Shown here piece after piece: positions 51,541-63,246 of a DNA stretch of 64,000 nt. The first letter of the stretch is position 1. Every line of letters begins with the position of its first letter. The position numbers and the translations under genes were made by a program. The DNA comes from Prorocentrum cordatum (Eukaryota; Sar; Dinophyceae; Prorocentrales; Prorocentraceae), in assembly GCA_963575745.1 (NCBI GenBank), contig CAUYUJ010006335.1, positions 951,262 to 1,015,261 of the forward strand. The letters are read 5' to 3'. The notes under the pieces were generated by a model, which was given only the letters and a program-made list of their open reading frames with translations, was not told where the DNA came from and did not search any database.

Positions 51541-52156
51541 TGCCACCCGCCCGAGGGAGCATTCGGTACCATTGGCATGGGTACCGAGAGAATGGGTACG
51601 AAGACCGACAGTACGTAGTCCTTGACTATTTTGAGCAGGGTTTGCTGCAAGCGTACCTGCGGATACTGTCCATGTGAGGCAGACGGCCGCCTGCCTAACA
51701 GCGGCCGCTGTGGGTGTTGCTCAACACCTGTTGTTGGGCATCGTAGCCATTTCGGGCGTCCAAAAGCATGGCAATCAGGGTTGCGGGCCCACTTCAGTGT
51801 AGTCGGGAGGGCGCCGATCGCAGCAGTAGCAGCACTTCCCCTCCGCGGCGGGTTGCCTCAAAGGCTTCACAAGGTGCCGTGATGAATGCAGCAGCGCACA
51901 CATTTGCGCTGCGTCTGGGAAACAGTTCACCGCCCACCAAACCACCCCAATCCAGCCTGAAGGCCCCGATTTGCCCTCCATTTCCAGTTGGGGGGGGTCG
52001 GGGAACATTGAAACAAAAACACATGAAGCCCGTACGCCCCCCAACCCAAAATTCGTGTTCAATTCGGGTCTTCGGGTTGGGTTGGGGTGTTCTGGTATGT
52101 AGTCAACAGTGGGGCCGCAGTGAGCACACTCTGGAATGGCTTTGAGAAGGTGGGGG
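51541..52156. other. No recognisable gene
   Basis: Mixed composition. A GTAGCCATTT word at 51741-51751 partly resembles the spliced leader but is not accepted (see rejected). Confidence 0.5.
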
Positions 52157-52842
52157 GGGCATCGCGTGGGGTGTTAGAACGCCGCCGTCCGGCGCTGGGC
52201 GGGGTTGGTGGGTCGCGTGACGGGGTTGGTTCGGCGCGCATGGGGCTTGGGCCGCAGTGACCGGGAGGAGGAGGAGGAGGAGGAGGAGGAGGAGGAGGAG
52301 GAGGAGGAGATCCCCAAGGAGCCCCCAAGAGGTCCCCATGAGGTCCCCAGGAGACCATACAGTCAAGACTGGCGTCAAGGATGAGCTTTCGGAGCGGGGT
52401 AGCCTCGCGTCGACCCATTTTGGACATCCGCTGCATGCCCTCTTTGCGTCTTCGGTCAAATGGCATCCTGGCGCGATTTGGGTGCCTTGCATTCTTGTGC
52501 TCCATCCCCCTCCTCCCTCCTCCTTCTCCTCCTCCTCCTCCTCCTTGTGCCCCATCCTCCTGATGCGCGAGGGGGGATCGCGTGGGGGGTTCGAATATCG
52601 CTGTCTGGAGCTGGGCGTGTGGGTCGCGTTGGGGGGGGGTCGGCGCGCGTGGGGGGGAGTGCCAGAAGGGGCTGTCGAGCGGGAGGAGGAGGAGGAGGAG
52701 GAGGAGGAGGAGGAGGAGGAGGAGGAGGAGGAGGAGGAGGAGGGGAGGCGGAGGAGGAGGAGGAGGAGGAGGAGGAGTGGGAGGAGGAGGAGGAGGAGGA
52801 GGAGGAGGAGGAGGAGGAGGAGGAGGAGGAGGAGGAGGAGTC
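52157..52842. repeat. Duplicated block, each copy followed by (GAG)n
   Basis: About 105 bp at 52157-52262 (GCATCGCGTGGGGTGTT, GGCGCTGGGCGG, TCGGCGCGCATGGGG) recurs at 52574-52680 (GGATCGCGTGGGGGGTT, GGAGCTGGGCGTG, TCGGCGCGCGTGGGG). Pure (GAG)n follows each copy: 52264-52309 and 52681-52842. The intervening 52310-52573 is unassigned. Confidence 0.7.
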
Positions 52843-52853
52843 GAGGAAGTCTA

Positions 52854-53048
52854 GAACTGGGGGTGGGAGGGACGTGGGGAGCAAGGGCAGCCCGGGCGAG
52901 CACGGCGACCCGCTGCGGCTGCTCTGGCTCAAGGCCGAACGACTAAGTCCTGCGCGCGGCGGCGCGGGCCTGCGCCCGACGGCGCGGACAGCGGAGAGAG
53001 AGCTGGTGCGGCTGTGGCGCCAGCGTCGGGAGGAAAGGCCTCTCGACT
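52854..53048 (+). repeat. Copia-like 5' LTR
   Basis: Shares GAGCAAGGGCAGCCCGGGCG, GCGCGGGCCTGCGCCCGA and TGGCGCCAGCGTCGGGAGGA, in the same order, with 63247-63435. Identity is high but with indels. Ends at CGACT directly before the primer binding site. Confidence 0.78.
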
Positions 53049-53066
53049 TGGTAGCGGAGCTCTGGT
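53049..53066 (+). other. Primer binding site, Met-tRNA type
   Basis: TGGTAGCGGAGCTCTGG immediately follows the LTR. Initiator Met-tRNA sites of LTR elements typically read TGGTAGCAGAG or TGGTATCAGAG; the match is 10 of 11 to the first form. Confidence 0.7.
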
Positions 53067-53169
53067 TCACCACGGATTGGAGGCTCCAGTGCCACCACTG
53101 CGCGACGAGGGCTGGACGTTCCCAGCCACAAGCAGGTCATCGAGGTAACCAACGGCGAGCAGGTGGTTT

Positions 53170-54310
53170 CCATCGGGGTGGAATGCGGCCACCGCTCGGA
53201 CTACGAGGCTGGTTTCTAGCCAGCCATTTTCTGAGAGTGCCTCTGGCTGGACTGGTCCTCCCAAACAAGATGGAGAGCACACAGCTCGAGGTGCTGGGCT
53301 CCCTGAAGGTCTCGCCCGCGTGGGGTCCCGAGCAAGACAGGGCCTGCCCGTTCAGGCTCTGGCTCGCGGACGTCACCATGTGGGCGGTTGCGGCGGCGCG
53401 AGAAGTTCTTCCAGAACAGCAAGGGCCGGCAGTGGCCTTGCGGCTGGGAGGCGCTGCGCGCAGCCTGGCCAGGGAGATACCAAAAGAGCAGCTACGTGAC
53501 GGAGCATTCGCAGACCCAGGCGACGGGAACGGAGCGTTGCAGCTGAGTCTCCAGTTGCTTTTGCTTGTGTTGTCGAAGTGGTTCGCGCCACTAGGTGGCG
53601 AGAGTGAGCTACGTGCGACCCATGCCTTGTTTGGATTCCACCGAAAGAACCACGAGAACATATACCAGAAGCTGTCGAGGTTCGAGGTCACACGCAGGAG
53701 GGCAACGACGTTGGGAGGATTCAGCACGGGCCCGCAGGGCTACGCGTGGATGTTGCGGATTTCTCTCAGCTGCAGCCCTCAAGAATGGAACGAACTACTC
53801 ATTCACTTTTGCGGTCGCCCACCCAGGACAGGGCAACAATTCAATGAGTTGGTCGGGTATATCAGATGATATGGACATATCCTGGAGAAGGGACCGATGA
53901 CAGTCAACAGCAACAGCGGCAAAGGCGGATACAGAGGAGGCAACTTCTTCTTACCCACCTTCAACGCTGGTGGCGGCGGAGGACAGTAAGGCGATGGACA
54001 CGATGGTGGCTTTGGATTTGGGGCCGGAAGTGGCGTGGCACCGTCCGGAACCTATCCCGCCACCCAAGGCGCGCAAGGATCGGGACGGAGTCCTTCGGTG
54101 CCGTGGTCGCCGGCAGCAGGCTCATCCGACCCGTGGGCCAACTAGCGGGTCCGGATAACGCCGAACAGCGATGCGGGCACGGACCGAGATGACGGCGAGG
54201 ACCCGGACGGATCGGATTTTCCTGGCGCCGCGGGCAAGGACGACGACTTGATCCAGCAGTACTTCTACCAGATTTCTGCATTCCTCAAGAAGCGCTGGAG
54301 GAGATTCACC
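53170..54310 (+). pseudogene. Copia-like gag
   Basis: Frame 2 to TGA at 53867. It has a capsid-like helical part: FRLWLADVTMWAVAAAREVL, QQGPAVALRLGGAARSLA, THALFGFHRKNHENIYQKL, TLGGFSTGPQGYAWMLRI, GRPPRTGQQFNELVGYIR. This gives the W..D, LxLxGxA, FxxxxR and L..L patterns of UBN2/copia gag proteins. Downstream (53955-54140) a Gly-rich stretch (FNAGGGGGQ, GFGFGAGSG) lies in another frame with internal stops, and 54180-54320 encodes DDDLIQQYFYQISAFLKKRW. No CCHC knuckle was seen. Confidence 0.65.
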
Positions 54311-54449
54311 TGACGGCCTGCGCGTTTCCAGCGTTTCATTAATGGTAAGGGCGAGAAAGGATTACCGATGCTTTTCCGAAAGGCCTCAACGAGGGCTGGG
54401 GGCAAAAGGCTACCATCTTGGAGGAATTATCCCAGTGGGAGCATTTAGG

Positions 54450-54970
54450 AAAGCAACATCTACATCTACACCGACAGCTACGTTTACATTTACACCTGCA
54501 TCTACATCTACATCAACATCAACAGCGAGACTCACATCTACATGCTTGCTGTGATATGAAATGCTGTGCTATGCTATGATTTGCTGCGCTGTGCTATGCA
54601 AAGCAATACTGTGCTATGCCGTGCTGTGATATGCTATGCTACGGTGCGCTATGATATGCTATGATAGGATATGCAATGCTATGCTATGCTGTTCTATGCT
54701 ATGCTATGATTGGCCATGCTGTGCTGTGCTATGTTATGCTATGCTATGCTAATGCTACGCTGCGATATGCTGCGCTGCGCTCAGCTAAGCTAAGGTAGGC
54801 TAAGCTCAGCTAAGCTGGGCTAGGCTAAGCTAAGCTAGGCTAAGCCAAACTAAGCTAAACTAAGCTAATATGAGATAAGGCAAGCAAAGCTAAGCGAAGC
54901 TTGGCTAGGCGAAGCGAAGCTAAGCTAAGGTAGGATAAGCTAAGCTTAGCTAAGCTTAGCTTAGCTAAGC
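54450..54970. repeat. ACATCT, GCTAT and GCTAA short-unit repeats inside the copia-like element
   Basis: Three successive degenerate tandem repeats: (ACATCT)n at 54450-54545, (TGCTATGCTA)n at 54550-54770, and (GCTAAGCTAG)n at 54775-54970. They separate gag from the protease region and are lower in GC than the rest of the element. Confidence 0.88.
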
Positions 54971-55260
54971 TGGGTGAACCCAGGGGGCGCAACTGGGGGA
55001 ACCGCGGGGCGGATGCTGGGGAACCGCCTGGGGCGCTTTCCACTGCCCGGCCCCTTGAAGCCCAGAGAGTAAGAACCTCGCAAGGCAGAGCCTAGTGCAT
55101 GGAAAAAGGCAGACGTCATCCGGTTGGTCGAGATGGCAATGGGATGAAATGCCCGTAGAAGGGATGCGAGAGCGAGTTCCCTCTGGCGAAAGACTGCCCG
55201 CGCCGTCATGGCGGTAAATCAAAAGGAGAAGGGTCGCTTACCATCGACGGACCTCGTCCA

Positions 55261-55911
55261 GTGGCTGGGGCCGGCGCCGGAGTGCCATGGTTTGGATTCA
55301 GCGCAGGCGCCGCGGCCAAGTCATCTGCGGCGGCAGCGCCGTTCCCGAGCGCATCGTCGGCGCCAGCCTACGGCTCTGGAGCCATCAGTTTCTCCGCGGC
55401 AGAGAGCGCCGTCGCCGACGAGAAGCCGGAAGCCAATGATTTTGTGGCGAGCCTGACAGGCTCGACAGGATTCGTTGAAGATGCGATCGCGCCGGCTGCG
55501 TCGGGGCCGAAGATTGCGATTGAAGATCGACGCGAGCTGGAAGACGGGCCCAAGGCGCCCCTGTCGACTGCTGCCTGGGGGCCTCCGTCGAGACCGAGCG
55601 GGCCCGCATCGTCGGGAAGTGGGGGGCCAGCGTTTCCTATAATGGGCATGCTGGGCGCGGGCGAGACGGGGGATATGGCGAGCACCCCGGTGCTCGCGCC
55701 AGACGAGCCAACCTTTGGACTAGACCAAAGATTGAGCCTATCCCTTATCTCGACGGCCGCAGCAGAGACCGCTAGAGCCGCGCCGTCAAGTCCTCCAGCT
55801 CCGCCGCCAGACGTGGTTTCGCCGAAAGCAGCTACGGACGACGACGCCGACAATTCCAAAAGGATAGAGGGTTTGACGTCTACGAGAAGGAACCCCAGCA
55901 GAGGGCCTTAG
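55261..55911 (+). pseudogene. Ala/Ser/Pro-rich segment between gag and protease of the copia-like element
   Basis: Frame 1, 216 codons, low complexity (Ala, Ser, Pro, Asp) with no recognised motif. By position it is the variable linker between gag and protease. Could also be chance. Confidence 0.35.
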
Positions 55912-56239
55912 CATTGGCGGCCTCACGTTCACAGCAGCCCCACCAAAAGCGTCGGTCACGCCGCCGAGCGCGAACGGCGCGGCGGTCAGCTGAGAGCAGA
56001 TCTCGAGTTTACCAGGCGATGATGCCCGCGCGGCTGTCGTTGCAGAGCAGCAGGTGGACACTTCGATCTTCGATGACGTGTTCGAGAGCAACTTCGATGG
56101 CGAGGAGAAGCGCGACTCGGACGAGGAGGTTGAGCGCGAGGGCCACGACCGGCGCGAGAGCATCGATTTCGCGGACAATGAGAAGGACTTCCACGGAGTT
56201 GTCTGGGCGGTGAAGAAAGAGCGAGACGCGCTACCTGGG

Positions 56240-56735
56240 ACATGAACGGACGAGGCTCGACAACGGGGAAATTGTTGCCCTGGTTGACCTGGGAGCTCGC
56301 GGGAACCTCGCGGGAGACCGATGGGCTAAGCAGCAGGTCGCCAGGGCGTCGTGCCTTGGGCGCAACACCGAAGGGGTGATGCTGAACGAGCCCCGCGTCG
56401 GCAAGGGCCCCGACCACTGCCGCCAGCAGTGGCGACTGCCGACTGGCGCGCAGGAGATCAGGCCAGATAGCGAGGGCACCGGCAACCTGGATTCGCACGC
56501 GGCGCCCATCAATCCCGACAGCGACGTTCTGGCACTGCTAGGAAATAGTTCCCTGGAGAAGCTCGATGCCATCCTTGAGTGCGGCCCTGGTGCCCTGCGC
56601 CTATGCGGGCCAGGGCGTCGAGGGCTGTCGCTGCTTGCTGGCGCGAGGAGCTACCGCTTGAAGGCTAGTAGGTGCGGGCTACTCCCGCGCTCGAAGATTA
56701 AGGGGTTGCTGCGACGCAGGCGAAGGGGTGCATGA
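56240..56735 (+). pseudogene. Copia-like retropepsin (protease)
   Basis: Frame 3. GEIVALVDLGARGNLAGDRW, then HCRQQWRLPTGAQEI, then HAAPINPDSDVLALLGNSSL and LDAILECGPGALRL. This follows the layout of retroviral-type aspartic proteases: the active-site strand, a central strand, then a V-P-x-L-L-G flap/helix region. The active-site triplet is D-L-G (56286-56294) where D-S/T-G is expected, so activity is doubtful. Confidence 0.6.
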
Positions 56736-57777
56736 TCGACAAGTTACAGCCGAAGCCCGAGCCCGATGGTCGAGGCCGAGAGTGAGACGAAGCCTTACGC
56801 CCGAGGACCATGGCAGCCAGGGCCCCGCCGTCACGGGACACGCAGCGGCGCCAGGCAGCTCGGGGCAGGGAGCGGCGCGTCGCGCGAGATCCAGGGCTAC
56901 CGCCGCCTCCGAGCCCGCGGCGGCGTTCATCCAGGAGACGGTTACACGGAGGTGCGCTTCGAGGATGAGTCGCCGATTGCGCCTTCAGAGCACCACTGAG
57001 GGTGCAGGGCTCCGGTCGCGGCGGCTGGAGCAGCTGCCGGACGCCATGGGGCGACGCCGCTACAAGTGCAGGTGATTGGTCATCGTCTTGGTCTGGCCAC
57101 AGCGATGAGAGCTGCAAGAGAAGGAGGCTGGCCAATTGCGCAAGTGCTGGCCTACGATCACGCATGCGGCAGAGAGTTTCGAGACCTCAAGCGGCATCTC
57201 ACGGAAGGGCGTTTTGGATTGCTCTGGGCAGATCTGCCTGGGCGCCGCGGGGCCGAACGAGGACGTCGGCCGCGGCAACGTCTGCGGTGTCTTGCGGGGC
57301 GCATTCGAGCTCAAGCGGCTGGAGGTGGAGAAGCCGTGCTGGCTGCTGAACGTGGAAGCGCCATGTGGGCGGTTCCGACGGCCATGCGGCTGCGGCCGAA
57401 GGTGCCCCGCGAGGCGGACATACATTGGTGCTCCATCGATGTGCCCTCTTCCAGACGAGTCCAGCGAGCAAGGGTGGAGCGGCCGGGTTGACCGCGTTCA
57501 AGCGTCTTTCCAGGTCAAGGCGAAGCCCGGCAAGTGCCGAGGCAAGAGGCGACGGCACACGCGCGACTGGAGGAGCTCGTCAGGCTGCGACCAGCGGAAG
57601 TAACAATGAGACGAGCAAGATCCTCAACACATGGTGGCGATGTTTCGGGAGATGAACGACGCCCTCGGTATCGCTCGTAACCGTTCACCGCCAGAGTCGA
57701 GAATACATCTGGATACGACTGCGGACATCCGACAAGAAGAGAGCTCGTGCCCGACAGAGGCCAGGATGCGCGCTTAG

Positions 57778-58763
57778 ATGAAGGCTCTGGTCGACAAGCC
57801 GGAAGAAGCAAAGATAAATCAGTTCTGCATTGGGAATCATTTTGACGATTGCGGCGGTTCCATCGACGGAATGGGCGTGAACAGCGAGCTTCTCGTGATC
57901 TACGACGAATGCGAGACATGCTCAGATGACGACGGCTACTTTGTGCTCTTCGCCGAGGAAGAATTCTACGATGGTGGATGCCACACCTCCTGTCTCCGCG
58001 GACTTGCTGGCGACGATGGAGACGCGCGGTGCGAAGGCCCAGGAGCCCGTCGGGCGGCAAACCTCGCACATCTTGTCAAATTCCTCGCGAAGACGAAGTC
58101 TGGCACGGACGATCTGGAAATTTGCGGGGAAAGAGGTTACGTTAGTCGCAGTTGCGTCCGCAGGAAATGTCGAGCCGGGCCCAATTTTGATAATGTGCGC
58201 GGCTCGGATCTTCGGAATGGGGACGAACAGTGGTCTCTCTAGGGGGATTTGGAGCGTGTGTGATGGTCGTGGCGATGGCCCCATCGATGCGCCCCCTATT
58301 GCTGCTACTCGTGCACAAACATGTTCAACGCCAGGGACAGCTGGGTGGAGAGCTACGAGAGGTGCCGGCCGCTGGCACTTCTGCGCGGAGAGGTGGCCCT
58401 ATACCAGCTGGAGCGCGGACGGTTTTTTTTTCAAGCCCGGCTGGGTCCAAGCTGCACCACGAACCACCGTTGCGGCGAGTTGCGACGTATCCTGGAATTG
58501 CGCACGCCGTGGTGGATCAGTGCATGGCAGGCTTGAAGCTCAAACGGAGTACCGATGAGGAAAATGGGCGGTGCTTTTCGCGCGAAGTTCTACTACGGCA
58601 CGCAGTGATGTTTCAGTGTGATGGCGAACATGAGCACGAGACGATTGAAGGCAGAGATGAGACGGCGCGGGCTAGGCTGTGGTCTTGGTCTTTCGCAGTC
58701 TCCATCGAAAACGGCATCGTGGACTGCATCTCCGAGGTGGCGAACCAGGATGCGATGCGCTAG
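57778..58763 (+). pseudogene. Copia-like polyprotein, conserved region between protease and integrase
   Basis: Coherent protein-like sequence in shifting frames. Frame 1 at 57778-57970: KINQFCIGNHFDDCGG, NSELLVIYDECETCSDDDG. Frame 2 near 58430: RGRFFFQARLG. Frame 3 at 58440-58763: GSKLHHEPPLRRVATYPGIA, VVDQCMAGLKLK, VMFQCDGEHEHETIEG. The last part recalls the region before integrase in which a short helical D-Q-C-x-x-G segment is followed by a C-x-G-x-H-x-H. Function unknown. Confidence 0.45.
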
Positions 58764-59280
58764 CTGCAGAGCGCGGTGGCCTATCCCGGGGCTGCCGCAG
58801 CGGCGCCCGCGGACGAGCAGGCGCCGCGGTGGCCGCTGTGGGCGCAGCCTGCCCTGGACGCGGTGGGTTCGGCTGACCCGCCGCCGCCGGCAGCGCCGGC
58901 GCCAGTCGCGCGGGGGCGAATCGCCGCCAAGAGGGCGTGCAACGGCGCCCACGCGGCGCGCGCGCATGCCAGGAGAGCATCGGCTAGCGACGCCTGGGGA
59001 GCGGACCTGCCCGAGGGAGACCAGAGACGCCTTACAGGTCATGCGCTGATCGCCGGACCATGCAGGCGGGCTACTGAGGTGGGTCCGCAACCGCGTGGCA
59101 GACGACGCCCAGTTCGAGCAGCGGCCCACGATCCAGCTCCAGGAGCTGGAACACCACTACCCGACGGTGTTGTGGATGCTGACGACGCGCCCGACAGAGG
59201 TGAGACTGCCGCTGTTCCATCGCCAGTGGTACCGGAAGAAGAGCAGGCCATGGGCGGAGACTGGTCGAGCTGGGACTTGG

Positions 59281-59992
59281 ACTCGGCAAGGCGCGCGCTG
59301 TTCAGGAACAGAGAGGTGGTGTCTCGGCGCGTTCTTCGACGCCTGCGTCGTCGGTGGTTGCACGCCAATGAGAAGGCCATGGGGCGCATGCTCACCGCCG
59401 CAGGTGTTTCGCCCAAGGTGATCCAGCTGGTCGACGACATCGTGGGTAACTGCAGGGTCAGCAGGTTGTGGATGAAGGGCGGTCACAGGCCGACCGCGAC
59501 TGTGAAGCTGAGTGTCGAGTTTAACGACGAAGTGCAGCTGTATCTTTTCTTCTACGAGCGAAGGGTTATTGGTCACTTGTGTGGCGGGTGTTTTCTGTTT
59601 ACCGTCGCCTGGGGGCTGGCGGACAAATCCGTGGAGAGCACCTCTTGGACTTTATCTGGGCGGCCTGGATGCAGGTGTTTGGCCCTACGGCGGTGTTGAC
59701 CGTCTATGGTGATGGGGCCATAGCATCAGAAGAAACAACAGTGGCTCTCGGGTTAATCGGTACTATGCGAAAGCTCAAGGCGCCAGGCCAGCCCGCGCAG
59801 GTGGCGGGGCGACGCCGGGAAATATTACGGAGACAGCTGCACCTCATTGACGCCCAGTGCCGCGAGAACGACATCCAGTTCCCGTTTGCTAGGATGCTGG
59901 CGGAGGCTGCCTACGCAAAGAATTCGTTCTTGACAATAGGAGAGGGTACTCACTACAAGGCGCTATACGGTAGGGTGCATCTCCTGCTCTGA
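59281..59992 (+). pseudogene. Copia-like integrase
   Basis: Frame 3 carries the HHCC-like N-terminal domain (RRRWLHANEKAMGRMLTAAG, VIQLVDDIVGNCRVSR). A second Cys of the C-x-x-C pair is replaced. Then VQLYLFFYERR stands where the first catalytic Asp (E-x-D-L-x-F) is expected and has Tyr. Frame 2 from 59579 continues with LLDFIWAAWMQVFGPTAVLT, VYGDGAIASEE (expected V-D-G-E-x-A; Tyr at the Asp position) and RREILRRQLHLIDAQCREND. At least two catalytic positions appear lost. Confidence 0.65.
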
Positions 59993-60139
59993 GATTTCGA
60001 CAGAGCGGGGGCCCAAGAGCATGACGACGATAATAGTTTGGCTATATTTTGGCATGCACAGAGGCTGCGCGGGATTGCGTCGACTTCGACCATCGAGGCG
60101 ACGGCGCAGGCCAGGATGGAGAGCAGCGAAGTCAAGAGC

Positions 60140-60360
60140 GGCCCCAGTGCTGGAGGACTTGAAGCTCGAAGTCGGCGATCTTGTGGATTTGTACACGCCT
60201 GGCATGGCCCCGAAGGACGCGCCGAACTGGAAGGGCCCAGCAAGGGTGGTGTCAGCGGCAGCGGCAGAAACGGGCACGCCGACCATGCAGTGGCAGGGTC
60301 GGGATATGGCGATCAAAGCCACCGACGTCAGAAGGGCGATCCTGTTCACCTACGCCGTGT
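60140..60360 (+). pseudogene. Copia-like integrase C-terminal domain
   Basis: Frame 3: LKLEVGDLVDLYTPG, NWKGPARVVSAA, MQWQGRDMAIKATDVRRAI. This is the small beta-barrel pattern (V-G-D-x-V, W-x-G-P-A-x-V, x-x-x-G-R-x-x-x-x-x-x-x-x-x-R) of GPY/F-type or copia integrase tails. It precedes about 1 kb of less clear polyprotein before RT. Confidence 0.55.
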
Positions 60361-61529
60361 CCTTCGTTTCGACGGAAAGCGATTCCTCGCGAGTGCTCAT
60401 CGGCTTTGTGCGCGACATCGGCGAGGGCTTCGAGCACCTAGGCTTGGCGAGTATCTCATCATGTTGGTCATTGACGAAGACGTCTCAGAAGTGCCCCGGA
60501 GTAGTGGTGGCCATGTTGCAGGTGGCACCATGCGGCCTGCATCTCAATGGAGTCGTGGCGGCACGGGTTGGCAGAGAGGTGCCGGCGCTGCCAGGGTTGC
60601 GCGACATCGAGCACTACGCGATGCGTTGGCGGGCGCCGAGGAGACGCGGCAAGGGAGACGCGGGCGTGGAAGCGACGTGCTACGGCGAAGGCGCAGCTTC
60701 GGAGCATCTGAGTTTACGACAGATTTTCTGCGAATCGTATCGGAACACCATGTATTTCATGCAGTTTCTCGCCGTAGGGCCCGATGTGTTGGGCATCCCG
60801 CAGGAGCAGGCCCCTCAGGCACCGCGTGCGGGGCGGCTTCATCTGCCCGGCGTGGGCGCCCGGCGGCGAGGACATCGCTCGATTGCCATGCGCCCGTTCT
60901 CAGCTGCCTCGCAGGGGCCCGAGAATCTGACAACGCACGTGGAAAGAAGGGTGGAAGACGAGTCCCGGGAGACGACGCCGAGGCTCTCTCGACTCTAACG
61001 AAGAAGAAGACAAGGAGGACAGTCTCGACGAGCTGTGCTCGGTCGAGGCACTCTGGGCGATACCGAAAGAAGGCAAGGAGATGCCGGATGAGGGTGATGT
61101 GCTGGAATTGGTGATGCATCTGACGGAAGAACCAGACGCTTCGGCCATTGACAGGAGTGACGTCTTCACGGATTCCGACGACATGGAGGCCTGGATGGCC
61201 TCAGGGCGACATTTGTGTTAAGATGATCACGGAGATTGCAGAGTCTCACCAGCCCGAGAAGGTCATGCATATTGGGTTCGCAGCAAAAGCCTGGGATATG
61301 CTGAGCGAGCCCTGCATCGAGGGAAATTCCCGACGCGCAGGCGATGTGGTAGTCCTCGCCGTCTAGGGGGGTGGCACCGCGGAGGCAGTGATAGGGCGCG
61401 ACGACAGCGTCCTGACGCCGGCCGAAAAGATAAACATCAAGAAGCATTGCGAGCCGGGCGTCTCAAGGAGCTACGCCAATGTGCAATGTGCATGTTATTT
61501 CGTGGAGGAGCGCCAGGCACTTCATCGAC

Positions 61530-62136
61530 GCGAGTCGGGTTGACCAATGGAAGTGGGCACATGCAGCCGACGGCACTGTGGCGAGGATCATTCGCCGCAG
61601 GTTGACAGTGCGTGGATTTCAGGACCGTCAGATGGATGAAGTCGAGGCCTTTACAGCGACGAGCGCCCGCTGGGGGCAGCGAATGGCGAATATTTTGGCG
61701 GCGCTACACAGGTGGGAGATACGCGGCGCGGACATCTCGAGAGCGTTGCCTCAGGGCATGACGTCTGAGGAGGCTTCGAATTTGTTGAACGAGCCTGTCC
61801 GAGAGATATGTTTCGAGCTCTCCCAGGGATCGGCGGAGCTGTCATGCGAGGTTGAGGGTTTCGAGGGCTCCAACAGCGCGTTGGAAGTACTACGGATGGA
61901 GAGGGGGGGGGGGCTTCGGTCTCAACGACGCTCTTCGTCTCTTCGGCATGCGACGCGATCGAGGGCTGTTGTCGGTTGGGCTTCGAGCGGCGCGTGCCGA
62001 TTCCCAGCGCTGGCTGAAACATGATGGCCAGGTTCTAGCGCTGGTGGTTTCCACGCGCCTGGGCCACCTGAAGTATGCTGGAGATGACGAGGCCGTGGAC
62101 GAGATGATGCGAGCGTTGCAATGCGGTTTTCGGTAA
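61530..62136 (+). pseudogene. Copia-like reverse transcriptase
   Basis: Frame 3: RRRLTVRGFQDRQMDEVEAF (the copia R-L-V-x-R-G-F motif), SARWGQRMANILAAL, GADISRALPQG (motif A Asp at 61731-61733). After about 61860 frame 1 continues with GFGLNDALRLFGMRRDRGLL, VVSTRLGHLKYAGDDEAVDE. The catalytic Y/H-V-D-D expected before L-K-Y-A-G is LGH (62059-62067), so both Asp are gone. RT is inactive. Confidence 0.78.
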
Positions 62137-62299
62137 AATGGCTACGCGCGAGGAGAACCTCGTGCGCTGTGAACTCCCGACGCCGGCAGCTGGACGCTAT
62201 GAAAATAAAGGTGGGCCAGACAGGGTTCATCAACCATCTGAATTGCATCGACGGCAAGGAGTTACAAGGCAAGAGTGACGAGGACGACCCGTCGGAGAA

Positions 62300-63060
62300 G
62301 CATGCGAAGCTGTATCCGCCCCTACCTGGAGCCATCGCGCGGTGCATCGTGACGGGGGTGGGCATCTGTATATACGTGGTGGCTTTGCAGAGACATGGCA
62401 AGGCTCTTTAGGTAGGCAAGATTCGGAAGATGGGCGTGTTGCTGAAGTACATGAAGGAGAATCCGATGTCCATGGTGACACATCAGCTGAAGCTGCCGGC
62501 GGAGTTGGTTACAGTTGGCGACGGAGCTTTCAGGAGAGAGTCAGATGACAAGGGGCTGGCCATGATGGGGCGCAGTGTATCTTCTGGTGGAAGATGGAGA
62601 CGGACCAGGAGGCAAGTGCAACATGCTGGAGTACGATTCCAGGAATCGGGATCACGTGGTGCGAAGCACCCAGGGGGGCCGAGTTATGCCAGCTACCAGA
62701 TGGATGAGAGTATCTTCTTTTGTTGGCGGCTTACCTGGCAGAGCTGCAGATGGGAGAGATGAGTGGGCGACGATTACGAGAGATGGTGGACGGCGCAGAG
62801 GACTGCACGGCGCCAGTACTACCGCTGGAAGCTTGCGAAGATGCGCCGGGTGTGTATTCCGGCGTGACGGCTGAGCAGGTCAGGGTGCCGGCCGAGAGGC
62901 ATACGGTGTATCACGCACAATTGATACGATAAATGTTGGATCGAGCCATCCTACGAGTACTATGGTGGATCGTTACGAAAGACTGTTGTGCAGACAGTCT
63001 TGCCAAAGGCAGTGTACCACGAGAGGCACTCAGGTGCGTCGCGCGAGGATGGTCGAAGAC
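62300..63060 (+). pseudogene. Copia-like RNase H
   Basis: Frame 3 (LPGAIARCIVTGVGICIYVV, TAG at 62409, KYMKENPMSM, TVGDGAFRRESDDKG) gives the strand with the first acidic residue. Frame 1 (LLVEDGDGPGGK, LEYDSRNRDHVVRS) follows, then frame 2 (LAAYLAELQMGEM, VRVPAERHTVYHAQLIR, TAA at 62930, LDRAILRVLWWIVTKDCCAD, SLAKGSVPREAL). The last part matches the C-terminal D-x-L-T-K end of copia RNase H, with the usual S-L-T-K as S-L-A-K. Confidence 0.72.
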
Positions 63061-63246
63061 TCAACGCCCTGTCATGGCCTGGAAGTCGACGGGCCGAGTG
63101 CTCCAGAGATCGAGTCCGGTTTTGAGTCGAGCACCAGCGACGACATAGAGGGCCCCCTTATATACATATTGTTTTTTTTGGATCGTATTCTGTGGCGGGC
63201 AGGCTCCTGTGCTCAACGACCTGAGCGCGTTCACCACCAGAATCGA

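Noticed and set aside
51736-51752. Second spliced-leader-like word (CGTAGCCATTT)
   Set aside because: Only 11 consecutive bases match and the diagnostic TTGGCTCAAG end is absent; chance match is plausible.
52918-52930. TGGCTCAAG in the copia-like 5' LTR as a leader remnant
   Set aside because: The 3' LTR has TGGCTCGAGG at the same place and there is no upstream leader sequence; coincidental 9 bp match.
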